Assembly (NCBI GenBank): GCA_029255685.2
Contig: CM055311.2
Span: 15,708,952 to 15,772,951 of the forward strand
Source of the DNA: Silene conica
Taxonomy: Eukaryota; Streptophyta; Magnoliopsida; Caryophyllales; Caryophyllaceae
Reading direction: 5' to 3'
Length of the DNA stretch: 64,000 bases
The notes below the pieces were generated by a model. The model had not been told where the DNA came from. It saw only the letters and a list, made by a program, of their open reading frames with translations, and did not search any database. This document shows, one piece after another, positions 63,169 to 64,000 of this stretch. Every line of letters begins with the position of its first letter. Position 1 is the stretch's first letter. A program made the translations under genes and the position numbers.

Positions 63169-63247
63169 CAACTCACTTACTACATTGTATTCCGCAACTT
63201 TGCTTTTTCAGTTGTAGGTTAAGGATTAAGTGATTTACCTAATCTAC

Positions 63248-63257
63248 CTATAAAAGG
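63248..63257 (+). promoter_or_regulatory. Putative TATA box of LTR H
   Basis: CTATAAAAGG lies in a good TATA context about 85 bp after the palindrome cluster, as expected for the U3/R boundary of an LTR promoter. It is inferred from sequence only. Confidence 0.5.
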
Positions 63258-64000
63258 AGTCGGTTAACACTAATCACTCATCTAATCATTCCATCAACTC
63301 ATTATCTATCATTTGCTTTTCACTTTACACATTTCATTAGCCGTCAGTAGTCCACTTTTAGGGTTTATTGAAGCTTGTAGTTCATTTCCGGATCTTCGTT
63401 CATCGTTCCTGCCAAAGTTTATTGTAATTTCTTTCAATCTTTTCTCTCATTTACGTTCTTATTATCTCTTGTTTATGTTTATTAGCTTATTATCATCTTT
63501 TATAATGTCGCATTTCATTAGTCTTGATATTGTTAACGTAGATCCCGAAACCATGCATAGGTAATCTTTTTAATAAGTTAGGATGAGAGAAGTCGCGGTA
63601 GTAATGTCGTAGGAATCACATGTTAGTCGTCTCTGCGACGAAGTTTGTCTATAAGCAAAATAATCACAAAACTAGTTAAATGAGTGCAAGCAGGAGACCG
63701 GTTTATCTAGTAAAACTATACCTAGATCGAAAGATTGGTAAAGTAGGCTTGCTTAGGACGATCGATATAACCTTCTTAGATCGAAAGATTGGTTGGGCAG
63801 TCTAGGGCAATTTGAGACCGAAAGGAGATAATCACTACCCACCTCGTCAATGACTCGACTGACCTAGTTATCTCACATGACATGAATTACCGCGATAACC
63901 CGAATCCTCACATATTCCCCTTTTTATTGATAGAAAAACATCTTGTTATTTTCCTATTTTGCTTTATTTCTGTTTAGTTAATAATTAATCAACAACAACA

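Larger units (their letters stand above)
62731..64000 (+). mobile_element. Athila-type LTR H, plus strand, runs off the window
   Basis: It starts TGATGCGTGCATATTTTATA, the same opening as the minus-strand start of the A and C LTRs (TGATGCGTGTCTATTTTATG). Near 63700-63830 it has AGATCGAAAGATTGG twice and GAGACCGAAAGGAG, the same type of motif as in the A/C LTRs. A duplicated segment (AGCATCTTTTGGCACGC at about 62759 and 62826) lies near the start. No PBS is reached by 64000, so the LTR is at least 1.27 kb. The short open stretches in it are not genes. Confidence 0.65.

Overview
This window is intergenic, repeat-dense DNA from a flowering plant, probably a eudicot with a large genome. The plant assignment rests on Athila-type, chromovirus-type and Ty1/copia-type LTR retrotransposons with plant primer-binding sites (tRNA-Asp and initiator tRNA-Met) and on a CACTA transposon end. 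I see no convincing host gene, tRNA or rRNA. Almost every base from 1 to about 60 kb can be assigned to nested mobile elements. Coordinates and differences between LTRs were read by eye. Ages assume about 1.3e-8 substitutions per site per year.

Left stack (1-14 kb). A CACTA end (to 650) sits inside Athila-like element A (minus strand; 3' end off the window; right LTR 2857-12863). A young copia element K (3268-11716, TSD CCTAA) split that LTR. A itself landed in the TAA microsatellite of a long-LTR, non-coding chromovirus derivative, J (12864-13980), which abuts a copia relic, I (13981-14176, continuing at 38990).

Middle stack (14-41 kb). Element C (14177-38984, TSD AGGTG at both ends) split copia relic I. 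C is Athila-like with gag and protease but no RT or integrase. Its left LTR was split by B (about 14404-32185), a larger Athila element with gag, PR-RT-RH-IN and an Athila ORF of env position. B was in turn split by D (16881-25836), a very young non-coding element with 2.75-kb LTRs. The order I, C, B, D fits the LTR divergences (about 7% for C, about 0.5% for D).

Right stack (41-60 kb). F (41953-59766, TSD AATAC) is an old chromovirus. E (46697-54835, TSD AGTGG), a minus-strand relative of D, interrupts its reverse transcriptase. From 60.3 kb there is a decayed copia relic, G, carrying a solo LTR (60848-61085), and then an Athila-type LTR, H (from 62731), that runs off the end.

Two signals are not explained by ordinary annotation. 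(1) A 12-bp near-palindrome, GGTCGGTCGACC or its reverse complement, occurs in 22 dispersed pairs or quartets in A, B and C, in LTRs, UTRs and coding DNA. Of 28 neighbouring intervals, 27 are exactly 21 bp and one is 20. (2) A perfect 7-10 bp hairpin lies just upstream of the polypurine tract in every lineage where that tract is visible (copia K and I, Athila C, chromovirus F, and D/E/J). D and E carry a second hairpin-PPT-TGTAACA boundary about 145 bp further in, and J ends exactly at that outer boundary.
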